From Staphylococcus ureilyticus (GTDB lineage: Bacteria > Bacillota > Bacilli > Staphylococcales > Staphylococcaceae): a DNA stretch of 37,483 bases. Shown here piece by piece: positions 1 to 8,959 of this stretch; position 1 is the first letter of the stretch; each line of letters starts with the position of its first letter. A program made the position numbers and the translations under genes. Below the pieces are notes generated by a model, which had not been told where the DNA came from, did no database searches, and saw only the letters and a program-made list of their open reading frames with translations. Where the stretch lies: NCBI RefSeq assembly GCF_002902235.1, contig NZ_PPRL01000040.1, forward strand, positions 1 through 37,483, written 5' to 3'.

Positions 1-31
1 GTGTAATTGAAAATAAGCAATAGTTGATGTT

Positions 32-60
32 TTGAATATATATTTATATTGTAGTAAAAT
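32..60 (+). promoter_or_regulatory. Candidate sigma-A promoter of the teichoic-acid glycosyltransferase gene
   Basis: TTGAAT (32-37) and TAAAAT (55-60) are separated by exactly 17 bases. The start codon lies about 128 bases further on, leaving a long AT-rich leader with no recognised riboswitch. In AT-rich DNA such matches arise by chance, so this is a moderate-to-weak call. Confidence 0.35.
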
Positions 61-187
61 AAATAAATCCGTTTTAACTCCTAAACGGTGAAGTTATTTT
101 AAAAAAACACCCTATTATTTTGAATATTATCAGCACAAGTATGCTATTCAAATAATAAATAGAGTTAATGGAAAAAGAGGTAAAATA

Positions 188-2344
188 ATGAAATCTGTAT
201 CAGTAATTGTAACTTATTACAACTCCGAAGATTATATTGAAAATTGCTTAAACAGCTTAAAAAATCAAAGGTTCCAAGATTTTGAATTAATATTAGTGAA
301 CGATGGTTCAACTGATAGTTCAAAAGCTATTGCAACTGAAACAATCAAAGATTGGAACATCTCAATTAAAGAAATTGATTTAACTCAAAATTTCGGACAT
401 GCTTATGCAAGAAATATTGCGCTAGATTCAGTAACATCACCTTATTTTATATTTATAGATTCTGATGATTATCTTGCGTCTTATGCGTTAGCTTTCTATA
501 TGAAACATTTAAATCAATACGATGCTTTAATTGCACCTATTCATTCTTTCACTTTAGATGTGCCACAATACGTCGATCAAAATTTAGTGAAAGTGCAATA
601 TTTAAACACTAAAACAAAATCAAATCAATTTCTACGTAAACATTCTGTTTGTAATATCGTTTTTAAAACAGCAATTATGCGTGGACATAATATTAAATTC
701 AATGAAGATTTAGATATCTTTATCGACTGGTCTTTCGTCTTAGAATTCATTAAATATTCAAACGGTTTTGTAAGAATCAGTAGATTCCCTTTCTATATTA
801 AAGGAGAAATTTATGATCCGTTTGAAAAACCGACGTTGTCAACTCAAGATTTCAATATTATTTTTAATGACTACGTTTATAGTTTTTCAGACGCTGTAAA
901 ACGTGCGCCTTTAAAAGAAAACAAAAAATTCATTAAAACTAAGATGAAAAATTTATATAGAGATTCGTTTGAGCCATCATTAAGAAAAACACCTGAAAGA
1001 TATAAATCAAATAGTGAGCTTTTACCAAAAGTCACAAGACAGTTAATGACTACAATATTCAAAAGCGAGAAACCATTATTTATTTTAGAATCATTAATGC
1101 TTATGTTTAATAAGAAAAAGCCGGCATTTAAAGTAAATCGATTTAGAAAGCGTGCACGCTTAGCTAAAAATGTTATTTTACGTCGAAAAAATAAAAACCG
1201 TTCATTATATCAACTTACAGATAGCGAAAACAAAGTTAAGCCGAATACAATCGTTTTCGAAGCTTTTGGTGGTAAAAATTATAGTGACAGTCCAAAGTAT
1301 ATCTATGAGTATATGATGAAATACCATCCAAACTATGAATTTATTTGGGTATTCAGAAAACCTGATCAAGTCTATTTACCAGGACCTGCCAAAAAAGTTA
1401 AAAAGGGTTCTAACGCATACTATGAAGCTTACGCTAGTGCAAAATACTGGGTAACAAATGCAAGACTCCCATTATACCTAAATAAAAAAGCTAACCAAGT
1501 TTATATTCAAACTTGGCACGGCACGCCTTTAAAACGCTTAGCAAATGATATGAAAGTCATCCGTATGCCTGGAACAACAACTGATAACTATAAACGTAAT
1601 TTCAAAGAAGAAACAAGCAGATGGGATTACCTTGTCTCTCCAAACGCTTATTCATCTAAGATATTTGAAACAGCTTTTTGGATGCCACCAGAAAAAATAC
1701 TTGAAATTGGTTATCCTAGAAATGATGTCTTAGTTAATCGTGCAAATGATCAAGCTTACATTCAAGAAATTAAAGAAAACTTAAATTTACCTAAAGACAA
1801 AAAAGTAATTATGTATGCACCAACTTGGCGTGATGATGAATTTGTCAAAAAAGGAAAATATTTATTCGACTTAAAAATCGATTTAAATAATTTACAGCAA
1901 AAAATTGGTGATGACTATGTTATTCTATTAAGAATGCATTATCTTATTGCTAACGCATTAGATCTAAGAGGTTATGAAGATTTTGCAATCGATGTATCAA
2001 ACTATAGTGACATCTCAGAATTATATCTCATTTCTGATTGCTTAATCACAGATTATTCTTCTGTAATGTTTGACTATGGCGTATTAAAAAGACCTCAAAT
2101 TTTCTTTGCTTATGATCTAGATAAATATGCTAAAGATTTAAGAGGCTTCTATTTAGACTATCACAAAGATTTACCAGGTCCTATTTATCAAGATGCATAT
2201 CAACTAGCTGAAGATTTACAACATTTAAATCAAATTGAAACTGATTATAAACCTAAAATTGATAAATTTTATAATGATTTTTGCTCAATTGAAAATGGTA
2301 ATGCTGCTAAAGCAATCGCTGATTTAATTACCAAAAATCAATAA
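188..2344 (+). CDS. Bifunctional GT2 glycosyltransferase / CDP-glycerol glycerophosphotransferase (TagF/TarF-like)
   Basis: The 718-residue protein has two catalytic parts. Residues 1 to about 220 are a GT-A family 2 glycosyltransferase, with an N-terminal SVIVTYYNSEDYIENCL strand-helix, LVNDGSTDSS and a metal-binding FIDSDDYL near residue 90. Residues from about 350 to 715 are a CDP-glycerol glycerophosphotransferase domain, with TWHGTPLKRL near 441, YAPTWRDD near 550 and DYSSVMFDYG near 621. Proteins of this build transfer sugar and glycerol- or ribitol-phosphate to wall or lipoteichoic-type polymers at the inner face of the membrane. No transmembrane helix is evident, so it is probably peripheral. 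The ATG at 188 follows AAAGAGG (174-180) at good spacing. It stands alone, ended by a strong hairpin, with no tag/tar neighbours, so the polymer it serves cannot be told. The domain call is secure and the exact substrate is not. Confidence 0.85.
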   Translation: MKSVSVIVTYYNSEDYIENCLNSLKNQRFQDFELILVNDGSTDSSKAIATETIKDWNISIKEIDLTQNFGHAYARNIALDSVTSPYFIFIDSDDYLASYALAFYMKHLNQYDALIAPIHSFTLDVPQYVDQNLVKVQYLNTKTKSNQFLRKHSVCNIVFKTAIMRGHNIKFNEDLDIFIDWSFVLEFIKYSNGFVRISRFPFYIKGEIYDPFEKPTLSTQDFNIIFNDYVYSFSDAVKRAPLKENKKFIKTKMKNLYRDSFEPSLRKTPERYKSNSELLPKVTRQLMTTIFKSEKPLFILESLMLMFNKKKPAFKVNRFRKRARLAKNVILRRKNKNRSLYQLTDSENKVKPNTIVFEAFGGKNYSDSPKYIYEYMMKYHPNYEFIWVFRKPDQVYLPGPAKKVKKGSNAYYEAYASAKYWVTNARLPLYLNKKANQVYIQTWHGTPLKRLANDMKVIRMPGTTTDNYKRNFKEETSRWDYLVSPNAYSSKIFETAFWMPPEKILEIGYPRNDVLVNRANDQAYIQEIKENLNLPKDKKVIMYAPTWRDDEFVKKGKYLFDLKIDLNNLQQKIGDDYVILLRMHYLIANALDLRGYEDFAIDVSNYSDISELYLISDCLITDYSSVMFDYGVLKRPQIFFAYDLDKYAKDLRGFYLDYHKDLPGPIYQDAYQLAEDLQHLNQIETDYKPKIDKFYNDFCSIENGNAAKAIADLITKNQ

Positions 2345-2393
2345 ATATTAAAAGATATCATGCGCATAGCTTATATATGGCTATGTACAAACA

Positions 2394-2433
2394 AGCGCGC
2401 TAATCCATGATGGATTAGCGCGCTATTATTTTT
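2394..2433 (+). terminator. Rho-independent terminator after the teichoic-acid glycosyltransferase
   Basis: A perfect 14-bp stem, AGCGCGCTAATCCA (2394-2407) with its complement at 2411-2424, has a 3-base loop and is followed by ATTATTTTTA. It lies 50 bases past the stop codon at 2344. Confidence 0.85.
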
Positions 2434-2650
2434 AAAATCTTACATCTTTGATCCACTGAAGTACAATATGTGTAAATAGTTTAAACTAGTAGTCTTGCAC
2501 GCAGGCTATACTTGGAGAAAAATACGTTCTTAAATCACTGTCACTGAAGTACTATAGTTTAAAGAAAACACACCTTCAACTTAGCGTATTCAGCTTCATA
2601 AATTAAAGAGGTTGTTATTTCATAACCAATGGTTTCAATCCACTAAAATA
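2425..2650. other. Non-coding stretch between the glycosyltransferase and the bet operon
   Basis: The gap between the stop codons at 2344 and 2715 is 370 bases. Besides the two terminators it holds no convincing gene. An imperfect direct repeat is visible: CACTGAAGTAC occurs at 2454-2464 and 2542-2552, each followed within about 20 bases by ATAGTTTAAA (2476-2485 and 2554-2563). No function is recognised for it. Confidence 0.5.
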
Positions 2651-2691
2651 AACCTCCCGTTTTCATTCATTACGAATGAAAATAGGAGGTT
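2651..2691 (-). terminator. Terminator of the betB-betA operon
   Basis: Outer stem AACCTCC (2651-2657) pairs with GGAGGTT (2685-2691). Inner stem TTTTCATTC (2660-2668) pairs with GAATGAAAA (2674-2682) around a 5-base loop. Read leftward, it begins about 23 bases past the betA stop and is followed by TTTATTTT. Confidence 0.75.
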
Positions 2692-2714
2692 CTTATATAT
2701 TAATAGCATGTACT

Positions 2715-4397
2715 TTATTTTACTGTACCTGCGTCTTTATCATGTACACCATGACGATAAAAATCAATATATTCAGGTTCTAATGGTTTTTTACCTCTAA
2801 TTACATCAGCAGCTCTTTCAGCTATCATCAATACTGGAGAATGGATATTACCATTTGTCGTACGTGGCATAACTGAAGCATCTACGACACGTAAATTTTC
2901 CATACCATGTACTTTAAATGTCTCAGGATCTACTACTGACATTTCATCAGATTTTGGTCCCATTCTACAACTACAAGATGGATGTAATGCTGTTTCTCCA
3001 TCACGTTTTACCCATTCGATAATTTCTTCATCTGTTTGAACCTCAGGTCCTGGTGAAATCTCTCCACCATTGAATGGATCTAAAGCTTTTTGAGACAAGA
3101 TATTTCTAGCTACTTTAATTGCTTCTACCCACTCACGTTTATCTTCTTCAGTAGACAAATAATTGAAGACGAAATCCGGTTTTTCAAATGGATCCTTAGA
3201 TTTAATCTTCAAGTGGCCACGTGAATTAGAGTACATTGGACCAACGTGAACTTGATAACCATGTGCAGTTGGCGCTTTAGTACCATCGTATCTTACTGCA
3301 ATCGGTAAGAAGTGGAACATTAGGTTTGGATAATCTACTTCATTGTTAGAACGAACAAAGCCGCCACCTTCAAAATGATTGGATGCTGCAGCACCTTTAC
3401 GACCTAATATCCATTGCAAACCAATAAATGGCATTTTCAATTTATTCAAACTTGGTTGCATTGATATAGGTTGTTTACATGCATGTTGCACATATACCTC
3501 TAAATGGTCTTCAAAGTTTTCACCAACACCTGGTAAGTGTAAACGTGGCTCAATACCTACAGAACGTAAATGTTCTGAATCACCAATACCAGATAATTGT
3601 AATAATTGTGGTGAATTTATCGCACCACCTGATAAAATGACTTCTTTAGCATGAACTGTATGTTCTTTACCATTTTTCTTAAATGTAACACCAGTTACTT
3701 TATTTCCTTCAAAATTTAGTTTAGTAACAAAAGCACGTGTTTGTACGTCTAAATTTTTACGTTTCATTGCTGGATGTAAATATGCTCTTGAAGCTGAAAC
3801 ACGACGACCATTATGAACTTGGCTATCAAAAGGACCAAATCCTTCTTGTCGGAAACCATTAACATCTGGTGTTTTGTTATAGCCCGCTTCTACACCTGCA
3901 TTAAAAAACGCTTGGAATAATGGATTCGATGCAGGACCTCTTCTTAATTTAATCGGACCATGATGGCCACGGTATGGATCATCTTTACTTGAACCAAATG
4001 TTGTTTCTAAACGTTTAAAGTATGGTAAACAATGTGCAAAATCCCAATTATCCATGCCTTCAGGTTTTGCCCATTTTTCATAGTCCATTGGGTTACCTCT
4101 TTGATAAATCATGCCGTTAATAGAACTTGAACCACCAAGCACTTTACCACGGGCATGACCTACTTTTCTACCATCCATATGTGGTTCTTCGTTAGTTTCA
4201 TAAATCCAATCATACAGTTTATTGCCTGCTGGATACATTAAAGCAGCTGGCATTTGGATTAATAAATCCCAAGGATAGTCACTACGTCCTGCCTCAAGTA
4301 CAAGTACGTTATTAGATACATCTTCACTAATTCTCGCACCTAATACTGATCCGGCACTACCGCCTCCGATAATAATATAATCATATGCTTCTCTCAT
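2715..4397 (-). CDS. betA: Choline dehydrogenase (GMC oxidoreductase)
   Basis: This membrane-associated FAD enzyme oxidises choline to betaine aldehyde, the first step of glycine betaine osmoprotectant synthesis. The 560-residue protein is full length for BetA. The N-terminus carries the ADP-binding fold [19 protein letters not shown] (residues 6-24). It is followed by GMC signatures [13 protein letters not shown] (about 85-97) and [17 protein letters not shown] (about 256). The C-terminal domain has HPSCSCRMG and [19 protein letters not shown], containing the family catalytic His region. ATG at 4397 is preceded by AGGAGG (complement of 4408-4413) at 10-base spacing. It lies 60 bases downstream of betB on the same strand with no terminator between, so the two are an operon. 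In S. xylosus the equivalent gene is called cudB (from memory). Confidence 0.96.
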   Translation of the reverse strand: MREAYDYIIIGGGSAGSVLGARISEDVSNNVLVLEAGRSDYPWDLLIQMPAALMYPAGNKLYDWIYETNEEPHMDGRKVGHARGKVLGGSSSINGMIYQRGNPMDYEKWAKPEGMDNWDFAHCLPYFKRLETTFGSSKDDPYRGHHGPIKLRRGPASNPLFQAFFNAGVEAGYNKTPDVNGFRQEGFGPFDSQVHNGRRVSASRAYLHPAMKRKNLDVQTRAFVTKLNFEGNKVTGVTFKKNGKEHTVHAKEVILSGGAINSPQLLQLSGIGDSEHLRSVGIEPRLHLPGVGENFEDHLEVYVQHACKQPISMQPSLNKLKMPFIGLQWILGRKGAAASNHFEGGGFVRSNNEVDYPNLMFHFLPIAVRYDGTKAPTAHGYQVHVGPMYSNSRGHLKIKSKDPFEKPDFVFNYLSTEEDKREWVEAIKVARNILSQKALDPFNGGEISPGPEVQTDEEIIEWVKRDGETALHPSCSCRMGPKSDEMSVVDPETFKVHGMENLRVVDASVMPRTTNGNIHSPVLMIAERAADVIRGKKPLEPEYIDFYRHGVHDKDAGTVK

Positions 4398-4457
4398 TTT
4401 TATATAGCCTCCTGATATACATATTTATAAGCTTCATCGTAAATTTTGTGATTAACG

Positions 4458-5951
4458 TTACGCTTTACCGAACCAATTTACAGGCTCTGGATTTGTGTTA
4501 CGAAGGATATGTTTCTCAACTTGGTACTCTGCTAGACCTTCTTTTCCAAGTTCTCTACCAATACCTGACTGTTTATATCCGCCCCATGGTGCTTGCGCAA
4601 AATATGGATGGAAATCATTGATCCAAACTGTGCCCATTCTCAATTGGTTAACGACACGTTCTGCTTTACCAACATCATTAGTAAACACACCGCCAGCTAA
4701 GCCATAAATAGAGTCATTCGCCAGTGTGATGGCCTGTGCTTCTGTATCAAAACCTTCGATTGTTACTACAGGTCCAAACACTTCTTCTTGAATGATACGC
4801 ATTGAAGTATCACAATCAGTAATCACTGTTGGTTCAAAGAATAAGCCGTCTTGTAAGTCCTCACGTTCTGGACGTTTACCGCCGATAGCAATAGTGGCAT
4901 TTTCTGATTTAGCTATTTCTATATATTTCTCTATTTTTTCTCTATGTTCTGCAGAGATTACTGGACCCATTTCAGTTTCTGGGTTAAAGCCGTCGCCCAA
5001 TTTAATATTTTTAATTCTTTCAATTAACGCTTGTTCAAATTGTTTTTTTATTTTGTTATCTACTATGATTCTTGCACCAGCTGAACATACTTGACCTGCA
5101 TGGAAAAAGCCACCATTTAGCGCTTGATCAACTGCAAGTTCAAAGTCTGCATCTTCGAATATAATATTAGGGTTTTTACCACCGAGTTCTAAAGCAACAT
5201 TTGTTACATGATCTGCCGCTTGTTTCATGATATGTTTACCTGTTTGAATGCCGCCTGTAAATGAAACTAAATCGACATCTTTATGTGCTGATAGTGGTTC
5301 TCCAACTTCAGAACCTTTACCTAATACTAGGTTAATGACACCTTTAGGGAAGCCTACTTCTTCCATCAATTCAAACACACGGATTGTTGTTAATGGTGTA
5401 ATTTCACTTGGTTTCATTACTAAAGAACAACCAGTCGCTAATGCTGGCGCAATTTTCCAAGATGCTTGAAGTAAAGGATAATTCCAAGGTGTGATTTGTG
5501 TTACAACACCTACTGGCTCTTTAACAACTTTACTTTCTGTATTCGGAATAGGAGAATCAATAATCTCTCCTCCATCTTTATCTGCTAACCCAGCGAAAAA
5601 GTTAAATACATTTGCGATATCGTCCATATCAGCATAAGATTCTTCTAATGTCTTACCTGTATCTAACGTTTCAAGTTTCGCTAATTCTTCACGGTGTTTT
5701 TCAATCATATTAGCTATTGCTCTAACTTTCTTACCTCTATTTTCACTTGTTTCATTAGCCCATGTGCCTTCTTCGAAAGCACGTCTTGCTGCTAAAATTG
5801 CACGTTCACTATCTTCCGCAGTTCCTTCTGCTACTTCTAGAATAACTGCTTGATTATATGGATTAATAATCTCTCTTGTTTGCTTATTTGAGCTTTCCAC
5901 CCATGCTCCATCAATATATTGAAGACGAGATAAATGATCTACAAGTTCCAT
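4458..5951 (-). CDS. betB: Betaine-aldehyde dehydrogenase
   Basis: This NAD(P)-dependent ALDH converts betaine aldehyde to glycine betaine. The 497 residues are typical. VTQITPWNYPLLQASWKIAPAL near 150 is the cofactor-binding segment, VALELGGKNPNIIF carries the general-base Glu, and FFHAGQVCSAGARI near 280 carries the nucleophilic Cys. ATG at 5951 follows CGGAGGT (complement of 5959-5965) at good spacing. It is first in the betB-betA operon and divergent from cudC, so the 200-base spacer probably holds the choline-responsive control sites. Synonyms are gbsA in Bacillus and cudA in S. xylosus. Identity rests on the ALDH motifs plus a neighbouring choline dehydrogenase, choline transporter and GbsR-type regulator. 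Confidence 0.95.
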   Translation of the reverse strand: MELVDHLSRLQYIDGAWVESSNKQTREIINPYNQAVILEVAEGTAEDSERAILAARRAFEEGTWANETSENRGKKVRAIANMIEKHREELAKLETLDTGKTLEESYADMDDIANVFNFFAGLADKDGGEIIDSPIPNTESKVVKEPVGVVTQITPWNYPLLQASWKIAPALATGCSLVMKPSEITPLTTIRVFELMEEVGFPKGVINLVLGKGSEVGEPLSAHKDVDLVSFTGGIQTGKHIMKQAADHVTNVALELGGKNPNIIFEDADFELAVDQALNGGFFHAGQVCSAGARIIVDNKIKKQFEQALIERIKNIKLGDGFNPETEMGPVISAEHREKIEKYIEIAKSENATIAIGGKRPEREDLQDGLFFEPTVITDCDTSMRIIQEEVFGPVVTIEGFDTEAQAITLANDSIYGLAGGVFTNDVGKAERVVNQLRMGTVWINDFHPYFAQAPWGGYKQSGIGRELGKEGLAEYQVEKHILRNTNPEPVNWFGKA

Positions 5952-5973
5952 TAAAATTACCTCCGTTAAGTTT

Positions 5974-5991
5974 GTTAAATTTTTATTTAAC
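5974..5991. promoter_or_regulatory. Candidate CudC operator (inverted repeat in the betB leader)
   Basis: GTTAAAT (5974-5980), TTTT and ATTTAAC (5985-5991) form a perfect 7-4-7 inverted repeat. It lies between the proposed betB promoter and its ribosome binding site. An outer CGTTAA/TTAACG pair (5964-5969 and 5987-5992) overlaps it. A binding site downstream of the promoter would suit a roadblock repressor, the mode I recall for Bacillus GbsR. The regulator assignment is inference. Confidence 0.4.
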
Positions 5992-6007
5992 GAATTTTAT
6001 GAACTTT

Positions 6008-6037
6008 ATGTTATCATAGTAGTTGAAAAAGTGTCAA
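6008..6037 (-). promoter_or_regulatory. Putative betB-betA promoter
   Basis: Read leftward, a consensus TTGACA -35 (complement of 6032-6037) is followed after 18 bases by TAACAT (complement of 6008-6013). A TG dinucleotide sits one base upstream of that hexamer, giving an extended -10. It lies about 60 bases upstream of the betB start, with the inverted repeat at 5974-5991 just downstream. Confidence 0.55.
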
Positions 6038-6155
6038 ATGTGTTTAAATATGATAGGGGTTTATGCATGCATCTTTTTTATATGGAAGGTAAACTATAGA
6101 AACTCACTATTTATTTTTCACTTAACTCTATAAGGACTTGAACGGAGGTGGACAA

Positions 6156-6710
6156 TTGGTACATTCGACCAACCCTGATTATCAATTAGAGGAAGCTAAG
6201 GATATCGTTATTAATGCTATTGGCGAAACCATGGATTTGTACGGCATCAATAGAAGTGTAGGTAACTTATTTGGAACAATGCTCTTTGAAGACAGTATGA
6301 CACTTGATGAAATGAGAGAACAATTACAAATGAGCAAGCCCAGCATGAGTGCTGGTGTTAAAAGATTGCAAGAATTTGATATTGTTAAGCAACAATTCAC
6401 ACGTGGAAGTAGAAAACAACATTTTGTCGCTGAAAAAGATTTCTTTAATTTCTTTAGTAATTTCTTTTCACGCAAATGGCGTCGTGAAATTGTTATTAAT
6501 TCAGAAGGTGTTCATGATGCAGTAGCCATCCTTGATAAGATTATTGATAACAGCAAAGCAGATGAAGCTACAAAATCTGAAGCAGAGGAAGTTAAACAAC
6601 AATTATTAGATACTTTACCTTATTATGAATGGTTAGATAATTTAAGCAATGCATTAGAATCTGGTGAAATATTTAAATATTTCCCAATTCCAGAAAAAAA
6701 AGAGTCATAG
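6156..6710 (+). CDS. cudC: GbsR-type choline-responsive regulator CudC
   Basis: This winged-helix protein of the GbsR/MarR-like family represses choline-to-betaine genes and responds to choline in related systems. The 184-residue product has a helix-turn-helix around residues 50-85 (TLDEMREQLQMSKPSMSAGVKRLQEFDIV). It is followed by a basic wing (TRGSRKQHF) and a helical C-terminal half. The start is decided by the ribosome binding site. GGAGGTG (6144-6150) lies 5 bases before TTG at 6156, whereas a longer reading from TTG at 6138 would place that site inside the gene. It is divergent from betB and convergent with cudT. The family call is firm, and the cudC name follows from the bet neighbourhood. 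Confidence 0.9.
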   Translation: MVHSTNPDYQLEEAKDIVINAIGETMDLYGINRSVGNLFGTMLFEDSMTLDEMREQLQMSKPSMSAGVKRLQEFDIVKQQFTRGSRKQHFVAEKDFFNFFSNFFSRKWRREIVINSEGVHDAVAILDKIIDNSKADEATKSEAEEVKQQLLDTLPYYEWLDNLSNALESGEIFKYFPIPEKKES

Positions 6711-6746
6711 TTATGTTGGAAGCTTGCTTTTAACATTTTTAGTTAA

Positions 6747-6790
6747 AAAGCTGAGACAGTTTATAATGTCTCAGCTTTAAGTATGTGTTC
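6747..6790. terminator. Hairpin terminator after cudC
   Basis: The 12-bp stem AAAGCTGAGACA (6747-6758) pairs with 6767-6778 around an 8-base loop. The T-run is on the leftward strand (TTTTT after the stem), so it may chiefly block leftward transcription leaving cudT, while also ending cudC. Confidence 0.65.
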
Positions 6791-6859
6791 ATAGTGATTG
6801 AATACTATACATGCTACTCGTTTTACAAAGTAATCCGAATCACTGTCTCTATACAAAAT

Positions 6860-6911
6860 AAGCGCACCACTATCTCACCATAAAATAAGATAGTGGTGCG
6901 CTTGTTTTATA
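6860..6911. terminator. Terminator of cudT, probably bidirectional
   Basis: A perfect 16-bp stem, AAGCGCACCACTATCT (6860-6875) with 6888-6903, has a 12-base loop. It lies 8 bases past the cudT stop. TATTTTG follows it leftward and GTTTTATAT rightward. Confidence 0.8.
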
Positions 6912-8534
6912 TTACTTATCATTTTCTTTCCGTTCTCTTACTTGTGTTATACGTAACGAACGTCTTTCTACTTCCCTATATTTTTCGGCTCTATCTTCTA
7001 GTTTCAATCTATCTTCGGACAATGTCCTTAAGAATGAAATCATCATCATGACAAATATAGCCAACAGCGGGACACTAGCTAATAAAGAAGCTGTTTTCAA
7101 GACTTCTAACGCTCGTTCACCACCTACTAACATCAGTCCAAATGGTAATAGACATAATGCAAAAGCCCAGTACAATCTATTTGCTTTTAATGGCTCGCCG
7201 ATGACTTTCTTTTGAGAAGCTGCAGCCAAGATATATGAACCTGAATCAAATGTAGTCGCTAAGAATAAGAATGCAGATAACAAGAATAGTACAATGATTA
7301 AATTAGGGAATGGTAATTGATGCATAACTTCTATAATAGTAGCTTCTGTACCATGCGTATTTAAGAAATGGATCACATCGAATGAACCAGTGATTTGTAA
7401 ATAAACTGCATAGTTTCCAAAAATACCAAAGAACAGTGCACATCCTAACGTCCCATAAACAATTGTTCCAAGCACAATTTCTTTAAGTGTACGTCCTTTA
7501 GAAATACGCGCAATAAACAATCCTATAAATGGCGCATATACAATCCACCATGACCAATAGAAAATCGTCCATTGTTGTGGGAAATTCGTTTCTTTACGAC
7601 CACCTATACCGCCAAATGGTTCAATCCATGTAGCCATTTGGAAGAAATTTTTAATCATGTTACCCATGCCAGTGATGGACGTTTCCATAATGAATACAGT
7701 CGGTCCAACAATAAATACAAATCCTAGTAATACAAAAGATAAAATAACATTCGCATCACTTAAAACTTTAATTCCTTTTTTCAAACCAGAATAAGAACTA
7801 TATGCGAAGACAGCTGTAATTGTGAAGAGAATAATGCTACGCATCAACATACTGTCTCCAATACCTGTTAATTTTTCTATGCCTGCAGAAATCATTGGCA
7901 CACCCAGTGCTAATGAAGTAGCTGCACCACCAAGCAGACCAAAAATAAATAGAATATCAACTATTTTTCCTATAATACCATCTGTCTGACTTCTTAAAAT
8001 CGGACGCATTGTTTGACTAATTTTATAAACTGGTTTTTTCTTAATAAAAACAAGATAACCAATTGCTAGTGCTGGCAATACAAATGTGGCCCAAGCAATT
8101 GGTCCCCAATGGAACATGCCATACATAGTAGCGTAATTCAATGCACTATCCGTCATTCCTTTACCGCCATGTGGAGGATCTTGATAATAGAATGCCCATT
8201 CAATAACGCCCCAATATAAAATATCTGAAGCAATACCGGCACAAAATAACATAGCTGCCCAACTAAAATTATTAAATTCAGGCTTGTCTGTCGCTTTACC
8301 AAGCGTCACATTACCATATTTACCAAATGCGATATAAAGTACAAATATTAACGTTGCAAGTCCAATCAATAAATATATTGAGCCGAGTGTACTCGACACG
8401 ACCTCATTTAAATGCGTAATTATGTCCTGACTGGCCTTAGGAAAAACCATCATCGGAATAACTGCAATCAGTAATATCAACGAAGACCCTATAAAGGTCG
8501 TCCAATCCATTACTTTTACTCTTTCTTTTTTCAC
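6912..8534 (-). CDS. cudT: BCCT family choline transporter
   Basis: This secondary transporter of the betaine/choline/carnitine family imports choline for the BetA/BetB enzymes. About twelve hydrophobic segments are visible across 540 residues. The family's tryptophan-rich segment FYWSWWIVYAPFIGLFIAR and the ISKGRTLKEIVLGT loop lie near the middle, and the C-terminal tail is charged. The start is ambiguous. AAGGGG (complement of 8544-8549) abuts GTG at 8543 but lies 9 bases before GTG at 8534, so I prefer 8534 (MKKERVKVMDWTTF). It is separated from betBA by convergent cudC, so it must have its own promoter upstream of 8550. Choline rather than carnitine or betaine as substrate is inferred from context. 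Confidence 0.92.
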   Translation of the reverse strand: MKKERVKVMDWTTFIGSSLILLIAVIPMMVFPKASQDIITHLNEVVSSTLGSIYLLIGLATLIFVLYIAFGKYGNVTLGKATDKPEFNNFSWAAMLFCAGIASDILYWGVIEWAFYYQDPPHGGKGMTDSALNYATMYGMFHWGPIAWATFVLPALAIGYLVFIKKKPVYKISQTMRPILRSQTDGIIGKIVDILFIFGLLGGAATSLALGVPMISAGIEKLTGIGDSMLMRSIILFTITAVFAYSSYSGLKKGIKVLSDANVILSFVLLGFVFIVGPTVFIMETSITGMGNMIKNFFQMATWIEPFGGIGGRKETNFPQQWTIFYWSWWIVYAPFIGLFIARISKGRTLKEIVLGTIVYGTLGCALFFGIFGNYAVYLQITGSFDVIHFLNTHGTEATIIEVMHQLPFPNLIIVLFLLSAFLFLATTFDSGSYILAAASQKKVIGEPLKANRLYWAFALCLLPFGLMLVGGERALEVLKTASLLASVPLLAIFVMMMISFLRTLSEDRLKLEDRAEKYREVERRSLRITQVRERKENDK

Positions 8535-8572
8535 AATAGACACCCCTTATTGTTAGTAAAATATGTAAAAAA

Positions 8573-8601
8573 TTTGCTAATCACTATAATTTTTTAGCAA
8601 A
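8573..8601. promoter_or_regulatory. Inverted repeat in the cudT leader
   Basis: TTTGCTAA (8573-8580) is repeated in inverted orientation as TTAGCAAA (8594-8601) with 13 bases between. It lies about 40-70 bases upstream of cudT and could be a regulator site or a leader hairpin. It does not closely match the GTTAAAT repeat near betB. Confidence 0.3.
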
Positions 8602-8647
8602 ACCATTTATTAAATTACAAACATGAGCCTAACGAACTTTTAATAAT

Positions 8648-8662
8648 AATGCAAATTGCATT
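8648..8662. promoter_or_regulatory. 15-base palindrome AATGCAA-A-TTGCATT
   Basis: This perfect 7-1-7 palindrome lies between cudT and the rightward genes. It has the size of a dimeric-repressor operator, but no particular regulator can be named. Confidence 0.25.
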
Positions 8663-8683
8663 CAAAAAACACAAACACAAAAG

Positions 8684-8905
8684 ATGAATAAATATATAAT
8701 ATTTCTATTAGTCACAGTCTCTAAAATCGTTACAATCGCAGTGTTAAGTTTAAATTTAACGAAATTAACGAACGGAACAAACTTTCTTTTTGTATTATTA
8801 TGCGTTATTTGTGTATTAATATTATTTTTATATTTTTTCGAACAGTTGCTATTTTCCTTTTTCTATAGTAAATTCAACACACAATTAAATTTCAATATAC
8901 TTTAA
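8684..8905 (+). CDS. Possible small hydrophobic protein, doubtful
   Basis: The 73-codon frame would encode a protein with two hydrophobic stretches (about residues 3-24 and 31-60), mostly Leu, Phe, Ile and Val. The ATG has only a weak purine stretch (AAAAGA) in front of it, and the DNA is very AT-rich, where such frames occur by chance. It ends 54 bases before the DUF805 gene on the same strand. No family is recognised. If real it would be a two-helix membrane peptide. Confidence 0.25.
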   Translation: MNKYIIFLLVTVSKIVTIAVLSLNLTKLTNGTNFLFVLLCVICVLILFLYFFEQLLFSFFYSKFNTQLNFNIL

Positions 8906-8959
8906 TTTTTTAAAAATAATATTGGTAATTCTCAATATTTAACAAAGGGAGTTTATATC

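Noticed and set aside
3379-3654. Rightward 91-residue frame inside betA
   Set aside because: It lies wholly opposite a well-supported enzyme gene, and its Cys/Pro-rich translation is typical of an antisense shadow.
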